From Adiantum capillus-veneris (lineage: Eukaryota > Streptophyta > Polypodiopsida > Polypodiales > Pteridaceae): DNA of 64,000 nucleotides. Location: contig CM043942.1 of assembly GCA_014529385.2 (NCBI GenBank), positions 61,293,184 to 61,357,183 of the forward strand, given 5' to 3'. The notes below the pieces were generated by a model. The model was not told where the DNA came from and ran no database searches. It saw only the letters and a list, made by a program, of their open reading frames with translations. Below, in pieces: positions 43,431 through 54,778 of this stretch. Every line of letters begins with the position of its first letter. The first letter of the stretch is position 1. The position numbers and the translations under genes are program-made.

Positions 43431-46400
43431 TTAATTAGTTCCCTATATTCAACTACACAAGGATGGAGTTGTCAAATTTATCATATACTCAGCTAATCAA
43501 AGTGAAGAGATAATCCTAAACCATCAAAAAACATTCAAACAAATTTTGGCTAATTTGAATATGCTTATGTTGTAATCGTTTTCAATATTTAGATTTTGAA
43601 ATTCAAGTTCCACAAGCAAGTAGATATCAAGAATACCCTTTTGTGGATGAAATCAATGGGTACTACATGAGCAATAAGTTTGTGTAAGTAAAATTGTTGC
43701 TTTTGAATGACCAAAAGTCATCTATTTTTAGTGAAGAAGCAGTATTGTAAGTTCTCTTTTGATATGCTCATTGACCCCACTTAATGAGGTGTGTATGTTT
43801 ACATTAAATGACAACTATCATGCCTTTTAGTCATCAGTCCAAAGGAGTGTATATGGAAGCATGGAAGAATCTAAGCATGTTTGTAATATGAGACTTCTCT
43901 CATTATAGAGTACATTTGTTCATGTTTCTTAGCTAGAATATCGTATGAAACTTTTTGTGCATGGTTAGCTCATGAACTTTGTTAATTTTAGTGTGGTTGA
44001 ACTAGATTTTATCATTCAAAAATGTTGTCACTATGAAAAAAAAAATGTAGATTGGTTTGCATTACTGTGGTTATTATGCATGAATCTATTGTTATAATGC
44101 TATCTTTGTCTTTTGGTTGATATTATTGGAGTGCCCAAAAGTGGACGTTATTACAAGTCGAGAAATTTAAGTCTATATACTAGCTCAAAATCTCATAAGA
44201 TCCTTGCATTAAATATATTCAAGTTTTCTATTAGCGAACAAATCCCTGACAATAGAAATAAGGCCTACAAGATTTGTTTTATGAAGAACCACTATTAAGA
44301 TGATTCTAAATCTTTTGTACAACATAGCCGATCGACCTAGTGGAACTAAGCTTTTTTCTTTTCACATAGTAAAAATAGCTTTTTTAGCCACAAAAATGCA
44401 CCTTGCATCTAGCAACGTTTGTCTATTCAATATTATGATCATGCTTATATGGGACTAATAAAGTTACATCATAGATTCTTATATTGTTCTTGATTATCAA
44501 ATTAATCATTTTCTTCTACATTTGATTTGCTCATAATATCATATGAGGACAATGAAAGTTTCTTTGAGGAATTTGAGTCAATGCACGAAAACAACACTAT
44601 TATAAATCAAGTGAGCCTTGAAAAGGTAAGTCCTTTAGATGTAAGTTTTGCTCATTCTATATTATTTTACACTCTATGTTGGAGGTATTTTTTGAGGTGG
44701 TACACTGACAAACCATTGAGGAATATAAATAGTAGCAGATTTTGTATTCATCATGATGTATGGACCATATATTAAATATTATGTGATATAGAAACATTGA
44801 ATGTGTTTGCTAGTCATATAGTTTGTTTTGATACGTTATGTATCTCAATAGTTTAAGGCCAATATTACATAGTTTTTTTGGATGCACTATGCATCCAATG
44901 CCTTAATGCCAATATTACATAGTTTTTATAGGAAACATAAACGGATATAGGTTGGCTAAAAAATTTATGTGAAATTGTTGCATTTCATATATACTAGACC
45001 CATATTAGCAATTCATTCATTACTTCCAAGTACTTCAAAATTTCAAATATGCTAAAGAAGTAATTGGCATTCATGGTTGCCTAGCTAGTTTAATGAGAGC
45101 TCTACAAGAAATGCTTGACAGAAATGCAATATAATCAATTAATGCATTTGTGACACTACATTGGTTATAGATCTAGTGGAACTATTTTTGTACCTTTTTA
45201 TACTTTAACTAGCCTTTCTAGCTATAAAATGCACCTTTTGGTTCAAAAGAATGTGTAAATAGGAGTAAAGTTATTCTAGCTTGGTATCCATAAGACAACT
45301 AAAGTCTCATTGCCTAGTCTTTGTATCATGATAATTGATTTGTTGGTTTTCTTCATATGATTCATACTTAATCCCTCTCATAATCCAAGGCCAAAGATAG
45401 GAATTTTGAAACCAATGTGGTTACACATGAACAAAAGGAAGAATCTTTTAAATGTGTAGTCTTCTAGTTAGTAAATTGGTAGATCCTTGTATTTTAAGCT
45501 CTTTTTAAGGGGCAAAAAAAGAAAACTGAAATTTAACTTGCATGATATTGCATTTATTGTGGAGTATGAAAAATAAATAAATATATTTTTTTACATGGAG
45601 CCGTCTACATGATATCTCTCATCAACTCCAGAAAGAAGAATCTATAATAAGTGGAAGCTTATTCGAGACTCCAACAGGCAATGGGAAAGAAGCAAAGGAG
45701 ATTTCGGTACAAGCTAATTCATCCGAGCTTTCATATATCTTTGATCAACTAAATATGAAACGTTTTCGAAGTGAGGAAATGTGTGAAAAATATCTTTGCA
45801 TTGACATAGTTATGCTTGTAGTACTCTAAAGTGATTGAATTGACAGGATGCACACTCCTCTTAATTCAAAGTTACCAAAAATGGGGACTCATGTGTGATA
45901 AACATTGACCTAGTGAAGGAGACAGATGTTATAAGCAAATTTTTTTCAAATTATCTATAGTGCTAGTGTTTTCTTTTATGCTTTGTTTCTTTTTTTCATT
46001 CTATGTTTATATATACTTTTGCGCATTCATTCCTAAACTCCTTGTGTGGTGGATCAAAGGCCAACTTGGAGTGAAAGTTCTCATACTAAACATCCTACCA
46101 ACATTGATCAAGAGGATTCCATGGTTAGAAGTGAAAGGTCAAATGTAGATTTGTTTTGCTTTTGGAATTTAATATAAAAATCAAATCATGCTATGGTTTT
46201 AACCAAAAAGTGGTTGCCCCAAAGGAAGAAAGAAAAATGGTTAAAGATTTCCATTCTAAGCTCATTAAGGGTTATATTGTATTCATTCTCTCTCTATAAT
46301 ATATAAATAATTATTATTTATTAGACTTCATGTTAACACTTGCTTGATACAAAAAGGACACTTAATTGTCCTTTTTTCTAACATTTAAGTAAAATGCTAT

Positions 46401-48220
46401 GAGGTATCTAGAAAATATTGCATAAAGTCCCTTTGCAAGCTTACAATATATTAGCTAAAGTGTTTTTTAAAACTATGATCTTCAACTTTTGAACACAAGT
46501 CACAAAAAATACCCATGCAAAACAACAGCTGATGTTTCTTTAAAATGCATATCTTAGCCTGAGAGAAAAATAAATGGATTGCATGCTATTTAATAATCCA
46601 TGTATGTGCTTCATATTTTTGTAAATTTCATGTAAAATAATATTCCTTTTTTACTAGAATTAAATAGAAAAGTGAAATCTGAATTTTGACTAGAATTAAA
46701 TAGAAAAGTAAAATAAAATTCTTTTCTGACTAGAATTAAAGTTGTGTGGATCCACTATGCAACTTTTTTGGATGTGATTGATAGAAAAGTAAAATGTCAA
46801 TTTTATGTAGTTTCACATTTTTTCAATGCTACATATATACTCGTTCTAAAGACTTGGTGCTTAAGGTAATATCGGATTGATGTTTATGCAAGCATTCTTT
46901 GGTAGATTGTGACAAATCCTCAAAACTGCGTATGTTGATGTTGTTTTGAAAGAAATTTTGCATCACTCATCTTCTCATATGAGCTTGATTTACAAATCAC
47001 ATGTGAGTTTGAAACCTTGAAAAATATCTAGTTTTTTGTTTTTCACTTATAGATCAAATTTGGACCTTAAATTTTGTAGTATAATTTCATCACGTTGGTG
47101 AGAGAAAGTTCAAAATGTGAAATTTTTTCTCTTTCTTGGTATTTTCAACATCTGAGGTTTTGATTATAGCACAAATTTACAATAAGAATGAAGTTGTGAA
47201 GCTTAATGTTTAGTTCTAAGAAGCATGTTCCTACCCATATTATTTTAATTAAATGCAATATATTATTTCTCTTAGAAGAAGTAAGCACTTTAAAAGAATT
47301 TTACCAAAACACTAAATTTTTAAAAAAATTGTTAAAATTAATACTTATCACCAAAATTTAAAATTGACATTGACATAATACCTACAATTTTCACTTCATC
47401 AATGACTTGGAGTATAAGGATGACTTATACCGATTTTTATCTTCACCAAATAATTACAATAAGTTGATGAAAAAAACAAGACACTTGAGGGTCCGATTAC
47501 AAAATAGTGTTAGCTAGGATATCCCAAAATGAAATACCGCTAATCAAAAGAAAAGCTCCGTTCAATCAAAGAAGAGAAAGGTAGAATTATGGATCTTTAC
47601 TCGCTTTTTTCAACAAAAACTTACATGAAAATCTCTTTAATTTATAAATTTGTCATTGTGCGTATTAAAAGAAACGCAAGATAATGTGGAGAATGTTAGT
47701 GTGCATAATCTAAATTCCATGGATCAAGTAAGAGTTGTATTATATATTTTCTTGAACTATTTCCATTTTGTTGAAGTGTAATTTTTTTGTTAATTGTCTT
47801 TGATAAATTTTAATAGGGAGATTTTTTCTTAGATCATGCCATCCGATAAAAAACCCAATAAAATTCAATGATTGAGTGCTATTGTATATCAACCTCAAAG
47901 CTTAGTGAGAAACTTCTTTTTTGCAATAGTGCTTCTCTTCAATTTTTGTATGAAATTTTAGGAGAATTTATCAAGGAGAAGTAAGGAGTACATGAGCATA
48001 GAAAGGAGGAATCTTCCAAGCTTGTAGCCCATATTATAAAGAAAGTTATTTTAGTTTTGTGAACCATTTTTCATGTAATCAATCTTGAGCTTCTTTTATG
48101 ATTTTTTTGTGCTACACGATCATCATCCTTTCCATCTTGCACTATTTGAAGGTTTATAGAATTGATCTTGATACTAAGGAGTTAATGTCATTGCAAGCTA
48201 TTGACATGCATGAGGTAAAC
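43431..48220 (+). other. Exon-like islands, possible decayed or split host gene
   Basis: Plus-strand segments that look coding: 43439-43573 (after TTTAATTAG; LHKDGVVKFIIYSANQSEE); 43604-43683 (VPQASRYQEYPFVDEI, then GTAAGT); 44527-44632 (NESFFEEFESMHENN, then a GTAAGT donor); about 45590-45830 (DISHQLQKEESIISGSLFE); 46040-46180; 47670-47728 (ETQDNVENVSVHNLN, then GTAAGA); 48152-48214 (VYRIDLDTKELMSLQ, between a TTTGAAG acceptor and GTAAAC). Composition is polar and acidic. I recognise no family, and the gap between the first two is too short for a normal intron, so part may be pseudogene. Confidence 0.25.
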
Positions 48221-50150
48221 AAGATGTATGGACATTTTTGGGTAGCTATTACTCCATTAAAGGCTTAGAAATTGGTCTTCTTTCTTGATGCTCTAGCAAA
48301 TCTAACCCTCTTACCTTTTAAATTGCTACATTGAATAGGCTTAAAAAATTGGATGTGTTAGACTACCAAGATTAGTTTCCAGTACTCTCATCTAATAATT
48401 TTTGTTTCTAGTAGACATTCTTGAATTTATTTTGATCTAGAAATTGATGCTCCTACATTCATTTAACTATTTAGTAGTGTCACTTTTGAAGCATAATGGG
48501 TGTATGTCTTTAGTTTGATAGAGTTTTTATGTTATTTGAATTAATTTGCATTTAGATAAATTTAATTGATTTGTATTAAGATAATTTGCTATGTTTATTT
48601 GAGTAGTGTTTTTAAGTGGTAATGAAGGGTAGCATTTGAATTGTTATATAGAGAATAGTAGTAGCAATTTATATCAATATTCTATAGAAACTTATTCTTT
48701 CTCTAATCAAACTAGTTTCAAACTATGGAACCTATCTTGTAGTTATGATCGTGTATTGAGTACAATACAATTGGCAACATGTTGAATACCAAAGAACTAA
48801 TTGATCATACACATAAACTGAAAAGCCTTTATCCTTCTTGCATCGTATGGTTTCCTACTCTATAACGCCCAGATTGATACATGCCATCAAAGAGATATGT
48901 ATCTCTTTCAAAATGGAAAAAACTCTCCAATTTCTTACTTGGAATAGCACCATGTTATTTCCACATTAAAAAAGATTGCTCCTTATTTATCTTATCACAA
49001 ATATAGTGATCATAAATCTCTTGAAAATCGTTAAGAAAGCATATTTGAGGTGTTGTAGAAGTAACATTAGGGAAATTTTGAGCTCGTTTCTGGGCCTTGT
49101 AGGAAATTGCTAATGTGGCACGGCTTTCAAAAAATGGGGATTGGTACAATTTTATCAAATCAAATTTAAGTTTTTCGAAGGTTGGATATTTAGAATCTAC
49201 TCTTTAAATGTTATTTATTGATATATACCATTCATTTATTGGACATTTCCTTCATATAGATCTAAAAAAAGGTGATTTAGATTAACGTACCGTTAACAAA
49301 AACTAGCTAATTGAAAAACAATAACATACCTTTCATAGAACTTATCCAAACTTTTGAGACCTTTGCTTTATAGAATCCATTTTTCAAGAGCTTTCCAATG
49401 ATAGCTCATATCATGGGGTTTTAAGAAATATTTAGAGGAGTTTACTGGGTTGCTCTCTTTTGTGTAGCTTTGACGATGTGGCACCCTTAAAAAACCCAAA
49501 AATGAGTTCAAAATTTTCATAATGCGATCATCATGTTGTGGAAAATGATCAATAATACATTTTTATGTAAAACATGATGAAACAAGTTGTGCATGGAATT
49601 ATTCAAACGTGAAAGCATTATGATGCCCTTATTCCTTTTGCCAAACTATTTTCTAATTTATAAACCATCTTTCAAGGCATTCATACGTCAAATTATTTGT
49701 CACTTTCTATGTGAAAAAGAAATGTCGCAAAATCCCAATGAATACTTCGTTAAGAGCCTTTTGTGCTTGATATAATAGTCTCATTTGCAAACACTAGTCG
49801 ATTACAAAAATTTTCACTAGGGATTTGAAAAAAGAAAAGGGACTTCTAGCCTTTTGCTTTCTCCCATATGGAAATTATATTTTCACTTTCTATCTAGAAA
49901 GATGGCATATTTCACTCAATATTTCCCTACCCCAAGTGTCAAAAAAATGTGCGAATGAAATTCCCACAAAGGAATACTAAGGTACTAAAATATCCTTATT
50001 GAAATATAGAGCGTAAGATTTCCATTCATGGAATAAGGTTCTTCCACTAGGGAATGTAGTTTCCCTCTTAAAATGTAGGATTCCCTTGTGTAGCTCCATA
50101 GCTCTAAGGAAACTTCCTTGTGTGAAGTGCTTCACAAAGAGGGGAGTTAC
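48221..50150. other. AT-rich, no gene recognised
   Basis: Short frames only, none with a motif. A direct or inverted repeat of AAGGAAACTTCCTTGTGTG-like sequence lies near 50110. Confidence 0.4.
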
Positions 50151-50237
50151 GGAGCATGATTGACAACCCCAAGAGCATTGAGAGAGAGAGAGAGAGGTAT
50201 TGCATCATGCATGGCTTTGAAGTTTGAACCTATATTA

Positions 50238-50257
50238 AACCGAGAGAGAGAGAGAGA

Positions 50258-50300
<43 letters not shown>

Positions 50301-50309
50301 GGGGGGGGT
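50238..50309. repeat. (GA)n followed by a long poly-G run
   Basis: (GA)n at 50241-50260 and then about 50 G with two T interruptions. Such a run is prone to assembly and sequencing error. Confidence 0.9.
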
Positions 50310-50464
50310 GTACCATCAAATTATACACCTACAAGCAACTGGAGAGAGAAATCCATGCGTCTTCAATTCAAGTGCAAGTAGGCACAATTGTAAGAGACCT
50401 TGAAAATCTTACCAAGGAGTCTATATTCTTGAGCTTAAGCATCCCCCCACGCCCACCCCAACCA

Positions 50465-50465
<1 letters not shown>

Positions 50466-50508
<43 letters not shown>
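50466..50508. repeat. (AC)n microsatellite
   Basis: About 21 AC units adjoining a partial SINE-like copy. Confidence 0.95.
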
Positions 50509-50519
50509 CGCTTTGAATG

Positions 50520-50710
50520 TCCCATGAATAATCACAAGGACCTTAAAGATCAAATATTCAATGAGAAAGAAAGAGACAAGATGAAGAACGAGAGAATTTT
50601 TTACAATGTGGGAAACAATCGCAAAGACCTCAAAGATCTATTCAACACGTCTTGAACTCAAGATCTATCATTCAAGAGGGAACTCTTGGGTCATAGAAAG
50701 GTGATTCCAG

Positions 50711-50715
<5 letters not shown>
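50520..50715 (-). mobile_element. SINE-like copies (one partial, one fuller)
   Basis: 50535-50560 repeats GGACCTTAAAGATC, and 50600-50715 matches 15373-15490 in order: CAAAGATCTA, TTGAACTCAAGATCTAT, TTCAAGAGGGAA, GGTCATAGAAAGGT and TTTCCTCT. It ends at a 40-base (CT)n tract. Confidence 0.4.

Positions 50716-50755
<40 letters not shown>
50716..50755. repeat. (CT)n microsatellite
   Basis: About 20 CT units between a SINE-like copy and a LINE RT fragment. Confidence 0.95.
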
Positions 50756-50757
<2 letters not shown>

Positions 50758-51500
50758 AATGTAGTGATCATGCTTTTGTTGTATGTTGATGCGGTAGTGC
50801 TTTTTGCCCATGCTTTTGAAGATGCACAAAAGCTTATGATTGTCTTGGAAAACTTTTGCTTGCAAAGTGGGCTGATTGTGAATGACTCCCAAACAAAGGT
50901 TATTCTTATGAAAACTCTCAATAATGAGAGGCCATGCATTGTGTACAATAAAGAGCCCCTTAAAGTGGTACAGAGTTTCGAGTACCTTGGCCTTGATGTT
51001 TTAGCCATTCATGAATGGAATTATTATATTGTATGATGCTTAGAAGCCGAGCAGAGAGACTACTATGTATTTGAGAAATGCAAGAGAGATTAGATATTTC
51101 TCCTCTTTGACACCTTGATGACACTAGTACTTTTTGGAGTTGAAGTATGAGGTGGTAGCATCTCCAAGTCAACTTGGCAAGAGTTTGAATGTCCAAAAGC
51201 ATTTTCTCAAGAACTTTCTTGAAGTCAAGACATAAACACCATACATGCTGTTACTTATCTGAGTCCATATCATTTCCATTGAGTTTATGGATATGGAGAA
51301 ATTCGTAAAGCACATGGTTAAGATGTGGCAAAACCCTTCACATTGACTTGCAAGAATCGCATGGGAATCAAGTAAAAAAGTCCAAAAGACACACAAAAGC
51401 AAAATCTTAAGTTTGTGATGAATGTAAGACATCAGGAAGTGGCTCGGAAGATGGGATGCACTACAATTGCTACAAGATGCGTCCATACTAACTGCAAAGT
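50756..51500 (+). mobile_element. LINE fragment of a different family (RT palm and post-RT)
   Basis: Begins right after (CT)n. The plus frame reads LLLYVDAVVLFA, where the catalytic YADD is YVDA, then FCLQSGLIVNDSQTKVIL and FEYLGLDV, the LINE RT blocks. Later pieces in other frames include LLFDTLMTLVLFGVEV and SISKSTWQEFE, typical of the post-RT domain. Stops are frequent and the catalytic Asp is lost. Confidence 0.7.
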
Positions 51501-52900
51501 GAGAAATCTGGGGGTCACACTTTGTACGTTACAAAACATATATTTTCCCGCTACAAAAACCATAGTCTTCTTGGATCAAGGGAACCACCTCCACCGTTAC
51601 ATGCTCGACCCTATCCCCTTGAGTGCAATCCGTAGCATTGCCTCCATCTGGCTCAACTATCATTCTCTATGATGCAAGATAGGGCTTTCGGAAAACAACA
51701 AGAAGTCTGATTGACTATGCACTTTATGCTCCACATAGTATGCAAGCCTGAACATCACACCCTTGCTAATAAGTGATTCTCACTGCTCCAGGATCGTGGT
51801 GATGAGAATCACAATGGAGGGTCCACGTTGTGGCTCGGAGAGAAAGGTCTGTAGGTCTAAGTCATGGCTGCAAATGTGAGGGAAGAAAGTTCAAATGTGA
51901 GAAAAAGTTGAGCACTCTAGTAGTGTGGGTACTCAAACTCTTGAATTTACTATGAGAATAATGTGCATAATCGATTTGACTCTTCTCCATTACCCCAACG
52001 CCTTGTCTCGTATCAAAGGGAGTGGGAGCTAAGCCGAATGGCTACAATAATGGGTATCGCCAACAAGGGGATACGCTCAAGCATACAAGGGTGAGTATGA
52101 TGTCCTCTTTTGGTGAAATATATGTGCCCAGTCTTTCAAAACTTTTCTTATCATACTATCTTACTGACATGTTGAAATGAGAGTACTCAAACATTTTGGG
52201 ATTCTTCTTAGTCTAAGGATATGTGATCTTGATCGTACTCCGATTCTTAGGGTTATATAACCCATATCGCAATAGAAATCTTTTTATTAAAGTCCAAAAA
52301 ACTTCAAGTAATAGTTTAGCTATAAGGACTCCTATTATTAAGGTATAAACACCCATATCCTGAAAAATTTGATTGACTAAATTCATGATAAATTGGAGTA
52401 GCTATATTATTATTTAATTACATTTACTAAGTATGGTACTAGTCCGTTGGCCAAAGACTAGTAGAGGGAGGTAGAGTGCGTGTAATTTCCTTTATAATCG
52501 AATCACACTTAGACAATTGCATTAAATAACACATCAATTTTAACAATATATTAAATCAAGGTACTATAGGAGTGTATGAACATTTTATACACAAAACCTT
52601 TTTAAGTTGTAGCAAAGTACACTTAATAGCCACTACTAGGTGTATTATCACAATGCACTTGCAGTAGATAAATCAAGGCACGCATTTATGTCTAGAATGG
52701 GGCCTGCTAATAGGTTTGTGATGATCGATGAGAAAAATGTGATGAAGATTTTTAAGCGCCCGAGATACCTTCTTACTAAGAAAATTACGTGATAAATTGA
52801 GACCATCTTTGCAAGATCAATAAGCTAACCTATGCTTTCTTGTGAGTGTATTCCAAGCAAGATTCACATATCTTAGAGCAACAACATTGCCTATGCTATC
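51501..52900. other. No gene recognised
   Basis: Possibly the decayed end of the LINE up to about 51680; beyond that, AT-rich sequence without motifs. Confidence 0.4.
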
Positions 52901-53720
52901 AAGGATGCTTCCATTGAGGAGGTTGTTCCTCAAGTTGAGCTTGTTGAGGGCTCTGAGGTTCCTAATGGTATGCTCCTAGTGATGAACTTTTGTTGAAGCC
53001 GAAGCACAAATAGGCCAACACACTCACCATTATTGCTAGGTATTTCACGCATAAATTGATTGTCGGCAATATCAAGGGTCTGTAAGTTGATGAGATTTGC
53101 AGCATTTGACAAGAAGTTTCTGGGAAGATTGTTTCCTTGCAGCTCAAGGATAGTTAGCCTAGTAAGATTTGCAAGGGATTATGGTAGAGCCCTTTTGAGA
53201 TGGTTGTATTTCAAATCCAGCTCAAAAAGGGATTTCAAAGCCTCGAATGAAATGGAAACGAAGCCTGTCAAAAAAATCTCTAAGAGGTCGATGTATTCAA
53301 GGTTGGTGCATGATCCAATCTCTGAGGGAATGGGTCTTGTTAATTGGGTGCAAAACAAGACAAGTACTACAGGTTCTTGAGGTACCCAATGGCTAACAAC
53401 AAGCTACCAGAGATGCTCGTGTAAGAAACGTAGAGCATTTATAGAGGGATAATGGAATGGGGCCAGAGAGATTGGCCAAGAAAAGTATAATATTTAGGGA
53501 TTCTAGTTTTCCAAGCTCCAATGGGATGGGGTCATGTAGTTGGTTTCAATCCAAGTAGATTTTGCTAAGCCTGAAGAAGTTTCCAGAGGAAGGGGAAATG
53601 CTTGTGATCAGATTGTTACTGCTTAGTAGAAGAAAGGCAAGGCTTGTCAGCCTCCCCAATTGCTCAGGAATGGAGCCTTGGAATTTTTTATCATTAAGTT
53701 GCATGGACTATGTGAAAAAC
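52900..53720 (-). pseudogene. LRR receptor-like protein fragment
   Basis: The minus strand from about 53710 reads LNDKKFQGSIPEQLGRLTSL, LLLSSNNLITSI, YLD*NQLHDPIPLELGKLES and SGPIPLSL, then LEYIDLLEIFLTGFV, LFELDLKYNHLKRALP*SL, LTILELQGNNLPRNF and LQTLDIADNQFMREIPSN. These are 24-residue plant LRR units (L..L.L..N.L.G.IP). At least three stops interrupt it, and no signal peptide, membrane segment or kinase was seen. Confidence 0.75.
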
Positions 53721-53834
53721 CATAATTCTAACTACAAATCTTGTGGGGTATACTGTAACAACACTGGGGATTACATAGTTATTACGCAAAGCTTGCAAAA
53801 AAATATGCCTACAAATTAGGCTTGTAAAGGATTA

Positions 53835-54249
53835 AAGTTCAAGGACGTGTAATACCCTTGAATATCCAGTGGTACATCCTTGACTTGTATTTCCACACCT
53901 CGGCATCATGGCCATTAATCACCACTACTTTGTAGTGGTGAGAACAAGGAGTCTAGGGTAAATTGAGCCATTTCACTAACTAATGATTAATGAAATTGTA
54001 TGAAGCATCGTCGTCTACCAAGATTATCACCTTGTGACCTTGGATAAACCCATGCATGCACACCAACTCATATGTACCAAAGGTTTTGGCTACCACATTG
54101 AGGCCATAATACAACACTCATGCACTGCTTCAGTGTATGACGCTTCCATGTTGGAAAAATAAGTGAAGGACTCGAGAGATAGCAATGGCACCATGTGCAC
54201 CGCTTTCTCTTTACCTTGGGCAACAAATTTCTCCTTGGGGTGATCCTTT
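53835..54249 (-). pseudogene. Gypsy retrotransposon protease fragment (left part)
   Basis: The minus strand, about 54080-53850, reads VHGFIQGHKVII, LVDDDASYNFIN, LVKWLNLP and YKVVVINGHDAEVW, matching the gypsy aspartic protease pattern (LVDSGATHNFI...LV..LGLP...V..G). The active-site DSG is DDD and there is an internal stop. Upstream on the minus strand, up to 54249, lie linker residues (PKEKFVAQGKEKAVHM) that continue from the zinc knuckle beyond the copia insertion. Confidence 0.65.
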
Positions 54250-54476
54250 TGTTACCATATACATGTGGTAGTGATGTGTGTGAACACACTAGGACCGCCG
54301 GGGCATTTTTTCCCTCTTTAGGAGGTTTTTTCCCCCATGCATTGTATATACGCCCATCACTCTAGGGCTATCTATCTTTCCATTGCACACTAAGTAACAC
54401 ACTCTCTATTGTGTGCCTTGAGCTTCCTTCGTCTTCTCCAAGCTATGTGTGTTTCTTTGTAACCCTAATTCCAACA
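54250..54476 (+). repeat. 5' LTR of copia copy 2
   Basis: TGTTACCATATACATG...CCTAATTCCAACA, 227 bp. Confidence 0.97.
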
Positions 54477-54478
54477 AT

Positions 54479-54490
54479 TGGTATCAAAGA
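54479..54490 (+). other. Primer binding site of copia copy 2 (mutated)
   Basis: TGGTATCAAAGA where TGGTATCAGAGC is expected; complementary to initiator tRNA-Met apart from two changes. Confidence 0.8.
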
Positions 54491-54778
54491 AGGTTGCGTC
54501 CTCCCGGGCTTAGTCACCAGCTGCTGCAGTACACACCTGCTCACTTTCTCCGATTTCAGTGAGCTTTGGCGAGCGTTCGCAGGTCGAGAAATACTTCGGG
54601 AATGCACGTATAGCTCGGTCTGCTCAGAATTTAGATTTGGGCTCATTTCGGCCTCCGTTTCTACTACAGGCAGTACCGCACAGGCTATTTCGTCATTTTG
54701 TGCAGAATTTTTGTCAGTGCCGTTTTTTGCATAACAGGTGCCTTAAAGTCTTCTACGGTTTGTGCTATATAGCATAGG

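Noticed and set aside
45960-46148. 62-aa hydrophobic frame resembling a membrane peptide
   Set aside because: A run of T-rich codons (Phe, Leu); another frame through its second half looks more exon-like.
50261-50309. Poly-G run as a possible G-quadruplex regulator
   Set aside because: Such a long homopolymer beside (GA)n is more likely microsatellite expansion or assembly artefact; no gene start lies nearby.
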